A stretch of DNA of 64,000 nucleotides from Tetrapyrgos nigripes (GCA_013368315.1 JAACJM010000358.1:1-64000), one strand, 5' to 3'; positions 21,166 through 31,085 are shown, numbered from the stretch's first letter. A program made the numbers and translations. Notes: generated by a model not told the origin, from the letters alone.

Positions 21166-23809
21166 TAATGATGTTGGGGCACGAAAAATAAATAAATAAA
21201 AATAAAAATAAAAAAAGGAAAGAGAAAGGAAGGGAAGGGAGTGGACAATTCTCTCACCTTCATGCTGCAGGACCTGTCTACAGTGTCTGCGGCTTTCTAT
21301 ACACACTTTTGATGGACCAAAGCATGCGAAAACCAGGTAAGGCAACCTCATGGAACTGCTGACAAAAAATCAGCTGTTTATTCCTCATTTGGTCGCTATC
21401 CACCAGTTCTTACTCGGTATTCTGAGTGACCAGTGCAGATAGCGTTCCTAAACGAGTAAATGACACACCCAACACAAGTGCCCAATCCTCAGTAGATACA
21501 AGGTAGAAACAAAGCATAGTAGTACTACATAGTGTATATATGTACAGGGACTATAATCTTAGATATTTTTGTGCAGCAGGTGTCACTTCGTCAGGTCTGG
21601 GTAGACCACAACAAGGTTTTTGTGGCAGCTTAGCGTTTCACCCAGCACACTTCACAATGGACCGTTCACTGCAATCCTGGCATGCTTGCTGGCATTTGAA
21701 CCATGCACTTGCCCCATTACACTGCCCAGGCTCTCTGCCACATCAAGGACAATGTCAGTTTTTCCGTTGTTTTTGCAATGCAGGCTGACCCTGGGCATCT
21801 AAAGCATGGGTCCAGCTGATTTGCTTTACGAGAGTGGATGGTGAATGTGCTGTATTTGTGATCTGAGCTGGGGATGGAGCAGAATGTGCAGGAGCTTGCA
21901 GAGTGGAACTTGAGTGGGAAGCAGCTGGATTTGAGCTGGAAAAAATGCAAATGAGTCATTAATAAAAATAATACACTGATACACACCTTTCTGGAATGTC
22001 AAAGCCTTTTGTAACCTCGTGTCGCTGGAGTGGTGCTTTGGTAGCACAAGCAATACCAATTGCCCTTCTTGGATTCTGAGTTCTTTCTCTCACTGATTCT
22101 GTGGTCTCAAATGGAAGTGAAAGTGATTGTTTCAGATTTGAGGTCTTTTCCCAGTTGCCGTTAATAGGTGTCCTTTGTGTAAGTGTAGAAGAAACACAAA
22201 CTTAAAGACTTTTATACAAATGGTAAAGTGCGAGTGTTCTGAGTAGTCAGAATACTCAACAGTTCACTTGTACTAGAAGGACTTTTGGGGTTTTTGGTAA
22301 GGTTTTGCACGAGTGCACACAAGTTAAATACACACAAAGACTATAACAAGTCCACAAAGGTATAAACTGACAGTTTCAATTTCACAATTTGTAGGCCCAA
22401 ATGCCTTATAACCAATTTCACAAGTCTGAGGACACACACAGAACCGACAAATTTGATTCAACACTATTGATTCCAATACACTATGTTTATACTCGATGTG
22501 AGTGAGGTAGATTTGGTCAAAGTGTAGTCCATGTTTCGCAGTCTCTACAGCTAGCGCTAGTGAGATGACTGATACTCTACAGTACATGGCTTAAGTAACT
22601 ACAAGAAATACCTAGTCCTTTTATACTATTCGCAGCTACTACTATGCAGTTCTACATTTCTTTTTAATGTCTGCTAAAAGGTACCTAAGAAAAACAGAAA
22701 TATTAGTCTAATCGCCAGTCCATGTTTGTCCGTACTACTAGATTAAGTGGGTGCTTTCTAATTAGGGTATCTATGAAATGTAGAATATTATCTAAAACTA
22801 ATAGGGCTTTCTATGTTCCCTTTGCTTCATCCTCTTGACTAAGAGTACCTTCCTGGAACTGGCAGCTGTAGTCATTCTGACTCACATAGCTCCACCATCC
22901 ATGCTGGGCTCCACTTGTATGACTCACATTCCTTTACCACCAATCAGTCGTTATAGGTTTGTGTAGTCCTTGCTTATTCCTCCTCTTATGTTTTTCTGGC
23001 GCTACTATAGGCTTGGTGTTTATAGACCTTGTTGCTAGTATACTGCCAGTTAGTTCTTATAGATAAGTCCTGCTCTCTATAAGGTCCTACATATCTTTGG
23101 TAGTCGTGCTTGTACCAACGAGAATGCCTCAGTCATCAGGCACACATCTTGCCAATCTTACTGCTGCATTCGGAAATAGCTTTACCCTTTTGGGGGCTCT
23201 CTCATTATGACTCCTTCCTTAGTTCGTGTACTGGCAGTAATGAACTACGGGCTTTATTCCTTCACCGCTAGTTCATCCCTTTAGTGCATTGTGAAAGCTG
23301 AGCTTTCTAGGAACTTGTACATATATACTTTGTCCTACTTTTCTATCCTTACTGCCTTTCAAAAGACTATTCCTTCCATTTTGCTTACAAGCGAGGTATC
23401 GCTTGTTATACTGCTAGTTCGGACATAGTTGGTTACTAGGGCTTTCCTCCGATTTCTCCAATTATGGCGCCATTTCTAAACCAGTGATCGTTTAGCGCTA
23501 GAGTCTGGGTTGTATAGCCTACATGTTCCTTGCCTGTGAATAGGGGCTTCACTTTCCCTTGAATCGCACTGGCAGTACTAAGCACGTTATAGTAGGAATG
23601 GTTACAAAGTCCTTATAGAACTTTGTATAGTATATGGTGGATCTGCTACTATAACTGAAGCACCGTACACATCAACCATAGTACTTAGAATAAGCATATC
23701 CTATTCATAAGTACTTAGTTTTATTGTACTGGTGCATACACTTATTCCACTAACACTTTAACTAGCAGTTCGGGACTCACTCTAGTTCTTTTATATACTA
23801 ATTGAAGTG
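21166..23809. other. Gene-free stretch left of E2
   Basis: About 2.6 kb without a supportable gene. There is an AAAT-rich run at 21187-21217. A minus-strand reading near 21700-22060 is Ser/Cys/His-rich but has no motif. 22600-23800 is AT/TC-rich and noncoding in all frames; it may be old LTR sequence but I could not define ends. Confidence 0.4.
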
Positions 23810-23814
23810 GTGAA

Positions 23815-24331
23815 TGTCACAAATCGCTCCCCGCCTATTCATTTCCTTCCTATTCTTTTCCCCTTACTATCTACTTCCCACTTTAACCCCATAAACATCA
23901 ACCATTTCTCATCATCGTCTATAGTTACCATCTCCTTAGATCTATGACTCACATTCTTATCTCCTCCGTTTCCTATCTCCACGGACATTCTCACTGTCAA
24001 TCATTCCTTATGATCCAGTGCCTTCATCTATCCATACTTAGCTCATTATTCTCTCGCCCTTGACATTTCCACATGATACCGTCTATTATTACTGATTCCT
24101 TCCCATCTGTTCATATTTTACTTATATACCTGTGATCCTTGTAACCTATCCCTCAGTTCGTTCACTTCGTCTCCGCTCCGTACTTGTACTACGCAGTGTA
24201 GAGCCTAGTCAGCTTACTTTCTCTCTATCTCTCTACCTCTCTTCCTCTCTTGATTGAATCTATTCTCTTGTAACTGGTTTTCTTGTACTGTGTGACTTGG
24301 GTGGTTATTGAGTGTACCGACAACCTTGACA
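23815..24331 (+). repeat. E2 5' LTR
   Basis: 517 bp, TGTCAC to TTGACA. The predicted U3/R boundary is at 24155: TATATA at 24123-24128, then TCAGTTC with the A at 24155, 32 bp downstream, a good TATA-initiator spacing. Confidence 0.96.
24123..24164 (+). promoter_or_regulatory. E2 LTR promoter and predicted RNA 5' end
   Basis: TATATA at 24123-24128, initiator-like TCAGTTC at 24153-24159. The first ten bases of the predicted RNA (AGTTCGTTCA) are complementary to the segment just after the LTR (24334-24343), with one G-U pair. The same elements recur in the 3' LTR. Confidence 0.6.
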
Positions 24332-24333
24332 CT

Positions 24334-24343
24334 TGAATGAACT
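24334..24343 (+). promoter_or_regulatory. E2 putative self-primer binding site
   Basis: TGAATGAACT begins two bases after the 5' LTR and pairs with the predicted RNA start at 24155-24164. In E1 the equivalent is TGAACGAACT, which pairs perfectly. This is the Tf1/sushi self-priming geometry; a tRNA match was not evident. Confidence 0.55.
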
Positions 24344-24775
24344 CCCATACACCCACCTCACAAATTCCATCATCGCACCCTATCCTTCACTCTGTCTGCC
24401 CCACGCCCCCGAATTCGTATCGAACCTCCTGTAACCCCTCGTGACTACGAACGGATTCCACTTCCCCTCCCTCGCTACCTCCTACACTCCGAATACTCGG
24501 TCTCTCACAGAAGAAGAATACGAACGGATCCTTGGAGCCTCGACCGACACTTCGTTTGCACAAGACGTTGGGTGTGGAAACTTATCTCAGGTGACGTAGT
24601 CCTCTCGACATTTTCATACATAACAGTGAAAGAGGACTTCAACACAGGAGAAACTGTGGTTCAGATTAGAGGACCTTTATTCCTCAAAGAACACGTCGAC
24701 TACTCTCCATCATCACCTTCCCCCGAATACGGTCTAGCATCTTCCTTCATCCTAGGACCCAACTACCTTTCTTGA
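24341..24775 (+). CDS. E2 upstream ORF (ORF0)
   Basis: An open frame with no ATG runs from the primer-binding segment to TGA at 24773-24775. It shares with E1 the blocks PLPLPRYLLHSEY, RRWVWKLISGDVVLS and GETVVQIRGPLFL. Conservation between divergent copies suggests it is or was translated, perhaps from a non-AUG start or after splicing. It is in the same frame as the next ORF (24785) and the start of gag, so all three may once have been one Gag leader. Domain not recognised. Confidence 0.5.
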   Translation, partial: TPIHPPHKFHHRTLSFTLSAPRPRIRIEPPVTPRDYERIPLPLPRYLLHSEYSVSHRRRIRTDPWSLDRHFVCTRRWVWKLISGDVVLSTFSYITVKEDFNTGETVVQIRGPLFLKEHVDYSPSSPSPEYGLASSFILGPNYLS

Positions 24776-24784
24776 AATCAGTGT

Positions 24785-25306
24785 ATGACTGGTCGACGAA
24801 CCGCATCTGCAGACCCGAACCTCCACTGTGCTGACCGACCACACGTATTCCATCCCTCATCATCTCGAGACGCCGCTTACTTCGTTGAAGACGTCGACGA
24901 CCCTTGGACTCCGTGCACCGTACAACTGTGCCTGAACAGATATAACACTCAACGACTCACCGCCGAAGAAATTCCAAGTGGGTTACACATTATAACCCAA
25001 CTCCAAGAACTCGCGATCCAAAAGGCACACCCGAAACCTAAACCTGCAACAGAATCGGAACAAGGAACTTCTACACCTACTAACCAACCTTCCGGATCTA
25101 ACCCAGTACCAGAAACCCCTCCCAATAACCCACCAGAACCAGACAATCCCACTTCCCCACCTTCTTCGCCCACCATTCCATCCGCCGAAGGACCATCCAT
25201 AGCCCCTCGTCGTCCTCCTACACCTCCTTCCCCAGATCCATCAGACCCAAACGACTCAGTCATGGCTGACACACCTCCTATCGGGTCGAATGGTACTTCC
25301 GAATGA
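24785..25306 (+). CDS. E2 Pro/Ser-rich ORF1 (Gag leader)
   Basis: 173 codons from MTGRRTASADPNLHC to GTSE and TGA. The second half is a disordered Pro/Ser/Asp tract. The ATG and surrounding residues are shared with E1 (MTSQQSASADP), so this is the likely Gag start. The terminal TGA is present at the same position in E1, after which the frame continues directly into a typical Gag N-terminus (GRKPDAFNGERSEAKRW). Confidence 0.6.
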   Translation: MTGRRTASADPNLHCADRPHVFHPSSSRDAAYFVEDVDDPWTPCTVQLCLNRYNTQRLTAEEIPSGLHIITQLQELAIQKAHPKPKPATESEQGTSTPTNQPSGSNPVPETPPNNPPEPDNPTSPPSSPTIPSAEGPSIAPRRPPTPPSPDPSDPNDSVMADTPPIGSNGTSE

Positions 25307-26301
25307 GGAAGAAAACCAGACGCTTTCAATGGAGAACGTAGCGAGGCAAAACGATGGCTGGCCCTGTTCAATAACTATCTACGCATGAATAAAGGAAAGT
25401 ACCCGACCGAGGAAAGTCAGGTTTCACTATTCTTATCATTCTTCACGGGAGAAAAAGGAGGAGATTGGGCAACGCAAAGATTGATAGAACAAGACGCAGA
25501 TGAGGAGGATGAGAACTTGGCGAGTACACCAGGTGAATGGAGATGGACAACTTTGAAACAGATACGGACAGATTCAAAAAGGACTTCAAAGCTCTTGCCT
25601 CAGAAGATGTGGCAAGAACGAAGATCAAGTTTGCTAGAATGAAGGGGACGGATATTAGCAGCTACAACAGCATCTTCAATACATACGGAGAAGAATCCGA
25701 GTTCGGAGACGCGGCGTTGTTGGAATTCTATCAGGATGGGTTACCACCCAAACTCCGAGAAGCAGTTGGAAGAACGTATCCGAAATGGGATGACTTTGAG
25801 GAGTATAAGGAAAGAGCTGTGGAGCTTCATTTAGAGTGGCTGAAAGAACAAGAAAGACAAGGACGCTGGAAAACTACTTCAACGTCGAAAAGTAGTCCAG
25901 GTCCGTCTCAGGGAAGAACAGTAGCAAGCGTCAATGCGCTTATGGGACCAGATGCTAACTCGTCTTTCAATCTACCACCTAAACTAACACCTGATGAAAG
26001 GGACCGACTTCGAAAAGCAGGAGCGTGCTTCGCATGTAGACAAACTGGACACATGAGCAATGAATGTCCAACATTCCTGAGGACGTCATCTCAGAACACT
26101 TCTCGAACCTTCCCCTCTCGTGCTATTTGAACAGCCGAAACCGCATCTCCACCACCAGCAACAGTAGCTCAGGCATCCTCATCCCGAAACACGATCAAGG
26201 AAATCTCTGACATGGTTAACAGGGTAAAAGGACTGGAAGGAGAAGAAAAGGAACAAGCAACCGTCTATTTAAAAGACATCATGTCTAAATTGGATTTTTG
26301 A
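25307..26301 (+). pseudogene. E2 gag (capsid and CCHC knuckle), frameshifted
   Basis: FNGERSEAKRWLALFNNYLR (retrotransposon Gag domain start), FFTGEKGGDWATQ, then from about 25566 in another frame DRFKKDFKALASEDVARTKI, ISSYNSIFNTYGEESEFGD and the knuckle CFACRQTGHMSNEC (about 26026-26070). Compared with E1 one base is missing at about 25563. An in-frame TGA at 26128-26130 stands where E1 has AGG. The frame ends KLDF and TGA at 26299-26301. Gag would coat the element RNA in cytoplasmic particles. Confidence 0.85.
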
Positions 26302-27473
26302 ATTGCTCCTCTGCTACGTCGTCAGTAGGAGTAGAACAGTACACCGAACAGTTAAAGAACAATCGATATAGTGTGTTATACCCCTCTGGTGAGCGAGTCT
26401 TTCCTTCAGAAATAAGAATGTCAGCAATCACTCGTAACAGACAGATACCATCAATCACACTCAAAACTGAATTAATCGGCAAAGTTACTGGGAGAAAAAT
26501 CGACGCAAACGCTTTAATAGACAGCGGTGCAGAAGGCATAATCATCAATGGTCAATTCACACACAAAAAATCAACTTACCCTCCTTCCTATCAAGAACCC
26601 GTTCCCAGTTCGAAACGTCGACGGCTCTGAAAACACCATGGGATGGGTACGAGAATACACTATCCAAAACCTTCGTATCTATTCCCGAGACGGCGAGGTG
26701 TATCACGAAGAACAGGCCGAATTCTATGTAACGGACATCGGGGATCACGATATAATCCTTGGTACCGACTGGTTGGAAGAACATAATCCAGATATAGACT
26801 GGTCGGACTCACGGGTAGACATGACTAGATGCCCAGAAACATGCATCACGACAAAACCTCCCATTCTCCGTTTGAAAACTAAATCCTTGAAACCCACAGT
26901 CGTTGATCCAAGAACCCACCATAAGGATTACCAAGTCAGATGGTTAGAACCAGTTGGACGATTCAAACCAGTTGCCCAACCAAAAATTGCAGGGCGACGT
27001 CGTCGAATTCCTATTCGATCCTTCCACCGAAGTTCGGAAGAAACGGCAATCTTTACTGAGGATGACTACGGGAGAGATATGATCCCAGAAAGATGGGAAC
27101 AGGACGTAATGGAAGAATTGTTGGGGAAAGAGGAAAGAATGGATGAAGAGGTGTCAGGGACACCAAACCTGAACATCCGCGGGGTTTCACAAAAGCACAA
27201 GAACTCGCAGAGGCAGCCCAGAACGTCCAGGTCAATGTACCTCTCAAAGATAAGATTCCTTCGCAATATCATCAGTTCCTACGAGTCTTTGACAAACAAA
27301 CCTCAGAACGATTACTGAAACGAGGCGAGTGGGATCACGCCATCGAATTAAAACCGGACTTTGAACCGCGCCCTTGCAAAACATACCCGTTATCCCCAAA
27401 TGAACAAAAGGAGCTCGATGAATTCATCAAGGAGAACTTAGAGAAAGGGTATATAAGACCGTCGAAGTCTCCC
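26295..27473 (+). pseudogene. E2 protease and linker, two compensating frameshifts
   Basis: Pol frame starts in -1 relative to gag, overlapping its stop. The aspartic protease active site is NALIDSGAEGIIING (about 26510-26550), and the flap-like part is EFYVTDIGDHDIILGTDWLEE (about 26720-26780). Relative to E1 there is an extra base in the A-run near 26567 and a missing base near 27180; together they restore the RT frame. Protease would cleave the Gag-Pol polyprotein. Confidence 0.8.
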
Positions 27474-30407
27474 ATGGCAAGTCCCTTCTTCTTTGTAAAA
27501 AAGAAAGACGGAAAACTACGACCAGTACAGGACTATCGTGCCCTAAACAAAGGGACCGTCAAAAACGAATACCCCTTGCCGCTTATATCGGAACTCGTAG
27601 ACAAACTCAAAGGGGCACGAATATTTTCCAAAGTCAACCTTAGATGGGGATATAACAATGTACGCATCAAGAAGGGAGATGAATGGAAAGCGGCGTTTAA
27701 AACCAACCGCGGCCTCTTCGAACCAACAGTGATGTTTTTCGGTCTTATGAACTCTCCAGCTACATTCCAAGCGATGATGAACACTCTATTCAAGGACCTG
27801 ATCGACTCCGGAAAAGTCGTAATCTATATGGACGACATTCTTATATTCACAGAATCACTAGAAGAACATCGATACATGGTGAAACAAGTATTGGCACGAC
27901 TCCATGATAACGACTTATACGCTAAACCGGAAAAATGCACTTTCGAAACCGATTCAGTGGAATTCCTCGGCCTCATCGTGTCACATAACACGTTAGCGAT
28001 GGACCCAATCAAAGTCGAAGGCGTAACTAAATGGCCAGTCCCACGTAACATCAAAGACGTACAATCATTCCTTGGCTTTGGAAACTTTTACCGTTGTTTC
28101 ATACGCGATTTCTCAAAAATCGCACGACCACTGTTCGATCTCACAAAAAAGGAGCACCCATGGGAATGGTCCGAGGAAGCTCAAACGGCTTTCCAAGCAC
28201 TCAAAGATACGTTTACGACTTCACCAGTCCTTCTCATGCCTGATCACTCTAAACCATACCGAGTAGAAGTTGATGCGTCAGATTACGCTACAGGAGGCAT
28301 CCTGCAACAACAAGGATCAGATGGCAAATGGCATCCAGTAGCCTACCTGTCAAAAGCGTTATCCGAAACCGAACGGAATTACGACATTCACGACAAAGAA
28401 CTTCTAGCGGTCATACGCGGACTTGAAGCCTGGCGACACTACCTGGAAGGGGGACCACACACCATCGAAATCTTGACCGATCACGACAACCTCAGATACT
28501 TCACCACGGCCCAAAAACTCAGCCAACGACAAGCAAGAATGGCCTTGTTCCTGACCAGATTCGACTTTACGCTCACCCATAAACCTGGGAACTTGAACCG
28601 GAGTGACCCACTCTCTCGGAGATCAGACCATAAAGAGGGGGTCGAAAACGACAACAAAGACAGGGTCTTGCTTGACCCCAGATTCTTTAGAATTCGAGCG
28701 ACACGGCCAGGAACGGTAACCGCAATAGGAGATGCGGAATTGAAAAAGCGGATTAAGGAGTGTCCAAAGAAGGATGCTGAAGTCGTGAGTGCGTTACAAA
28801 CCATCTTTAACAACGGACCGCGCGCGTTGGCAAAAAATCTACAGGAATGGAACTACGAAGACGGAATCATCTTGTTCAGAGAAAAAATCTACATCCCGAA
28901 CGACCAACAACTCAGACGGGATATCGTCAAGATGCATCACGATAGCCTAACTGCAGGACACCCGGGACGATTCAAAACATATGAACTCGTCAGTAGAGAA
29001 TTTTGGTGGCCTGGTATGTCAGTATTCGTTCATAACTATGTTGAAGGATGCGCTACTTGTCAGTTAACCAAGGCAAATAACCACCCGGCGCATGTACCTT
29101 TAATTCCGAACGAAATACCTGAACGACCCTTTGGCACCATTACAACCGACTTCATCACGGATCTACCAGAATGCGACGGCTTCAATGCAATTCACGTCAC
29201 AGTCGACCGTTCAACAAAAACAGTTGTCATTTCTCCATGCAGAAAAGATATCGATAGCGACGGAACAATTGACCTATTGTTCAACAACACTTGGCGACGA
29301 TACGGTTTGTGGGACAAAATGATATCTGACCGCGGACCTCAATTCGCAAGTCAAGTGATGAAAGGGATTTACGCTAAGTTAGGTATCACTTCGGCACTCA
29401 GTACAGCTTATCATCCGCAAACAGATGGCGAGACAGAAAGGTTCAATCAAGAACTCGAACAATACCTTCGAACCTTCTGTAACTATCGCCAAGACGATTG
29501 GGTTAAATACCTACCTTACGCCGAATTCTGTCACAATACCCAAATTCATTCAGCCACCGGAAAATCGCCGTTCGAACTACTCCATGGATTTCTACCCCGA
29601 CTCTTCCCGTCCATCAATCTGACTTCACACGTACCGAAGGTCGAAGAACGCCTCCGGGACTTGGATACTATTCGAGAGGAACTAAAAGCAAGTCTGGCGA
29701 CAGCGGCTGAACTGATGAAAGAACAAAACAAAGACTATAGGAACGAAGGGATGAAGTTTAAAGTTGGAGATAAAGTATTACTAGACGGAAAGAATCTGAA
29801 GACGACGAGGCCGAAAGCTAAGTTGGCAAATCATCGTCACGGACCATTCGAAATCACTGACATTATCAGTGAAGTCAATTACCGACTCAAATTACCGAAT
29901 GGCTGGCGCATTCATCCAGTGTTCCACGCTTCACTCCTATCGCCGTACAAAGAGACCGAAGCCCACGGAGTGAACTACCCGGGAGAACCGGCTGAGTTAC
30001 TTCCCGAAGACAACGAATACGATGTGGAAGCAATTCTAGACTCAAAACCAACAAGAAACCGCCGGGGAGTACAATACCTTGTCAAATGGTTGGACTATGC
30101 TGATTCAGAGAATTCATGGGAACCGGCGTCAGGATTGACGAAGGTGAAGGGGATGATCGAAACCTTCCATCAGCAACATCCAGATGCATATCGACCCAAG
30201 AACTTGATACGTCCCGGAACAACGGTGTGTTCACTAGGAATCGCCATGGAGGACATATGGCGAAGTACCTGTGTGCTTCAAGCAAAAGCACAACTCCGAG
30301 GAGAAACACTGTTACGAACCGTTGGGATTCTATGCCCTCCTTCACACCCCACTCAGCAACCGAACTCAGAATTTTGTCATCATTCTTCAATCGCATTCCC
30401 TCGCTAA
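27474..30407 (+). CDS. E2 pol: RT-RNase H-integrase-chromodomain, intact frame
   Basis: 977 codons uninterrupted. Reverse transcriptase: KKKDGKLRPVQDYRALN, SPATFQAMMNTLF, catalytic YMDD at 27825-27836. RNase [45 protein letters not shown]. Integrase zinc-binding HHDSLTAGHPGRF and CATCQ, then the D,D-E core (TTDFITDLP, ISDRGPQFAS, YHPQTDGETERFNQEL). GPY/F-like RHGPFEI with LHPVFHASLL-type tail (IHPVFHASLLSPY). Chromodomain EYDVEAILDSKPTR, YLVKWLDYADSENSWEP near residues 850-910. The listed start is only an internal ATG; the protein is part of a polyprotein. The chromodomain would direct integration to methylated-histone chromatin. The last 33 codons run into U3-like relic sequence. Confidence 0.95.
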   Translation: MASPFFFVKKKDGKLRPVQDYRALNKGTVKNEYPLPLISELVDKLKGARIFSKVNLRWGYNNVRIKKGDEWKAAFKTNRGLFEPTVMFFGLMNSPATFQAMMNTLFKDLIDSGKVVIYMDDILIFTESLEEHRYMVKQVLARLHDNDLYAKPEKCTFETDSVEFLGLIVSHNTLAMDPIKVEGVTKWPVPRNIKDVQSFLGFGNFYRCFIRDFSKIARPLFDLTKKEHPWEWSEEAQTAFQALKDTFTTSPVLLMPDHSKPYRVEVDASDYATGGILQQQGSDGKWHPVAYLSKALSETERNYDIHDKELLAVIRGLEAWRHYLEGGPHTIEILTDHDNLRYFTTAQKLSQRQARMALFLTRFDFTLTHKPGNLNRSDPLSRRSDHKEGVENDNKDRVLLDPRFFRIRATRPGTVTAIGDAELKKRIKECPKKDAEVVSALQTIFNNGPRALAKNLQEWNYEDGIILFREKIYIPNDQQLRRDIVKMHHDSLTAGHPGRFKTYELVSREFWWPGMSVFVHNYVEGCATCQLTKANNHPAHVPLIPNEIPERPFGTITTDFITDLPECDGFNAIHVTVDRSTKTVVISPCRKDIDSDGTIDLLFNNTWRRYGLWDKMISDRGPQFASQVMKGIYAKLGITSALSTAYHPQTDGETERFNQELEQYLRTFCNYRQDDWVKYLPYAEFCHNTQIHSATGKSPFELLHGFLPRLFPSINLTSHVPKVEERLRDLDTIREELKASLATAAELMKEQNKDYRNEGMKFKVGDKVLLDGKNLKTTRPKAKLANHRHGPFEITDIISEVNYRLKLPNGWRIHPVFHASLLSPYKETEAHGVNYPGEPAELLPEDNEYDVEAILDSKPTRNRRGVQYLVKWLDYADSENSWEPASGLTKVKGMIETFHQQHPDAYRPKNLIRPGTTVCSLGIAMEDIWRSTCVLQAKAQLRGETLLRTVGILCPPSHPTQQPNSEFCHHSSIAFPR

Positions 30408-30480
30408 CAGCGTCTACTGTCAAACCCGTCCCCGAATGTGTGTTCACACCGCACACCCAACCAACAACTATAAAAGACCC
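30310..30480 (+). repeat. U3-like relic inside E2
   Basis: TGTTACGAACCGTTGGGATT, then 'ccctccttc' and 'cattcttcaatcgcattccctcgc', parallels the first 95 bp of the E1 LTR (TGTCACGAACTGCTACAGTT, 'cctccttc', 'catctattgcatttcctcaa'). It does not match E2's own U3. In E1 this sequence begins the 3' LTR right after pol, so in E2 an older U3 start appears stranded internally. A TATA box (TATAAAAG, 30469-30476) follows. Confidence 0.65.
30469..30476 (+). promoter_or_regulatory. TATA box for the E2 accessory ORF
   Basis: TATAAAAG, 83 bp upstream of the AUG at 30559, followed by a CA-rich leader ('cacaacaaagaactacagaacg') typical of fungal 5' UTRs. Suggests an internal promoter giving a short 3' RNA. 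Inference only. Confidence 0.5.
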
Positions 30481-30558
30481 CTTTCCACAACAAAGAACTA
30501 CAGAACGACAGTCATCTTTACCACTCAAACAACACTCATCCACACTCCCGCTACCGCA

Positions 30559-31074
30559 ATGTCAACCACTTCCTCTATTGACACCATCGTGAACGACACA
30601 CAACCAACCAACAGAGGGCGCTGCACCTACGGGGCGCGCTCAGGATGCCGATGTCGACTTTCAAAACAGCACGCAGGACCTCATAACGGATGTCAACGCT
30701 GCACATGGGGCGGAGAGGATGGACCAGGACGATGTAGACTAGGAAGAGGACATCGAGCTAGATGTGTAGTGCAGTGGACTTCCCTACGTGCGGAACACAG
30801 AGGGAACATTGGATGGGGAGACAGCAGTATATGGGGCACACACATCACCCCACAATGGGATAATGACGACAATGGAGCTGGATGGGTTACGGCAACCAAC
30901 ATGACGGAGTGGGGGAACTTAGACTGGAACGATCCCAGGTGGGATATCACCAACTACACCACTGGATGGGACAAATACTGGCCGAGTCAGGGAGACGTGG
31001 ACAGACGACTTCGCAAACAATGGGCGGAGCATTGGAAGACCGGCTTGCCGAGCTCCGGTGAAAGCTCGTCCTAA
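30559..31074 (+). CDS. E2 accessory ORF with tandem Cys/His motifs
   Basis: 171 codons from MSTTSSIDTIVNDTQ to ESSS and TAA, between pol and the 3' LTR; absent in E1. It holds two tandem motifs: C-x9-C-x5-H-x3-H (CTYG...CRLSKQHAGPH) and C-x10-C-x5-H-x3-C (CTWG...CRLGRGHRARC), a plausible pair of zinc-binding modules. The HAGPH phrase resembles small zinc-binding motifs. The C-terminal half is Trp-rich (about one in nine residues), followed by a basic segment (RRLRKQWAEHWK). A longer frame begins upstream at a GTG (30271) but overlaps pol. The TAA overlaps the polypurine tract. I do not recognise the family; roles in nucleic-acid binding or regulation are guesses. Confidence 0.7.
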   Translation: MSTTSSIDTIVNDTQPTNRGRCTYGARSGCRCRLSKQHAGPHNGCQRCTWGGEDGPGRCRLGRGHRARCVVQWTSLRAEHRGNIGWGDSSIWGTHITPQWDNDDNGAGWVTATNMTEWGNLDWNDPRWDITNYTTGWDKYWPSQGDVDRRLRKQWAEHWKTGLPSSGESSS

Positions 31075-31085
31075 AGAGGGGGTAA
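31073..31085 (+). promoter_or_regulatory. E2 polypurine tract
   Basis: AAAGAGGGGGTAA immediately before the 3' LTR, identical to the E1 tract, and overlapping the stop codon of the accessory ORF. Confidence 0.85.

Noticed and set aside
24949..25371. 140-codon minus-strand Gly/Ser-rich ORF
   Set aside because: Antisense shadow of the Pro/Ser-rich Gag leader of E2.
30082..30543. 153-codon minus-strand ORF
   Set aside because: Antisense to the E2 chromodomain; no motif and no conservation in E1.
30271..30558. GTG-initiated upstream extension of the E2 accessory ORF
   Set aside because: It overlaps pol and the TATA box; the ATG at 30559 after the TATA box is a better start.
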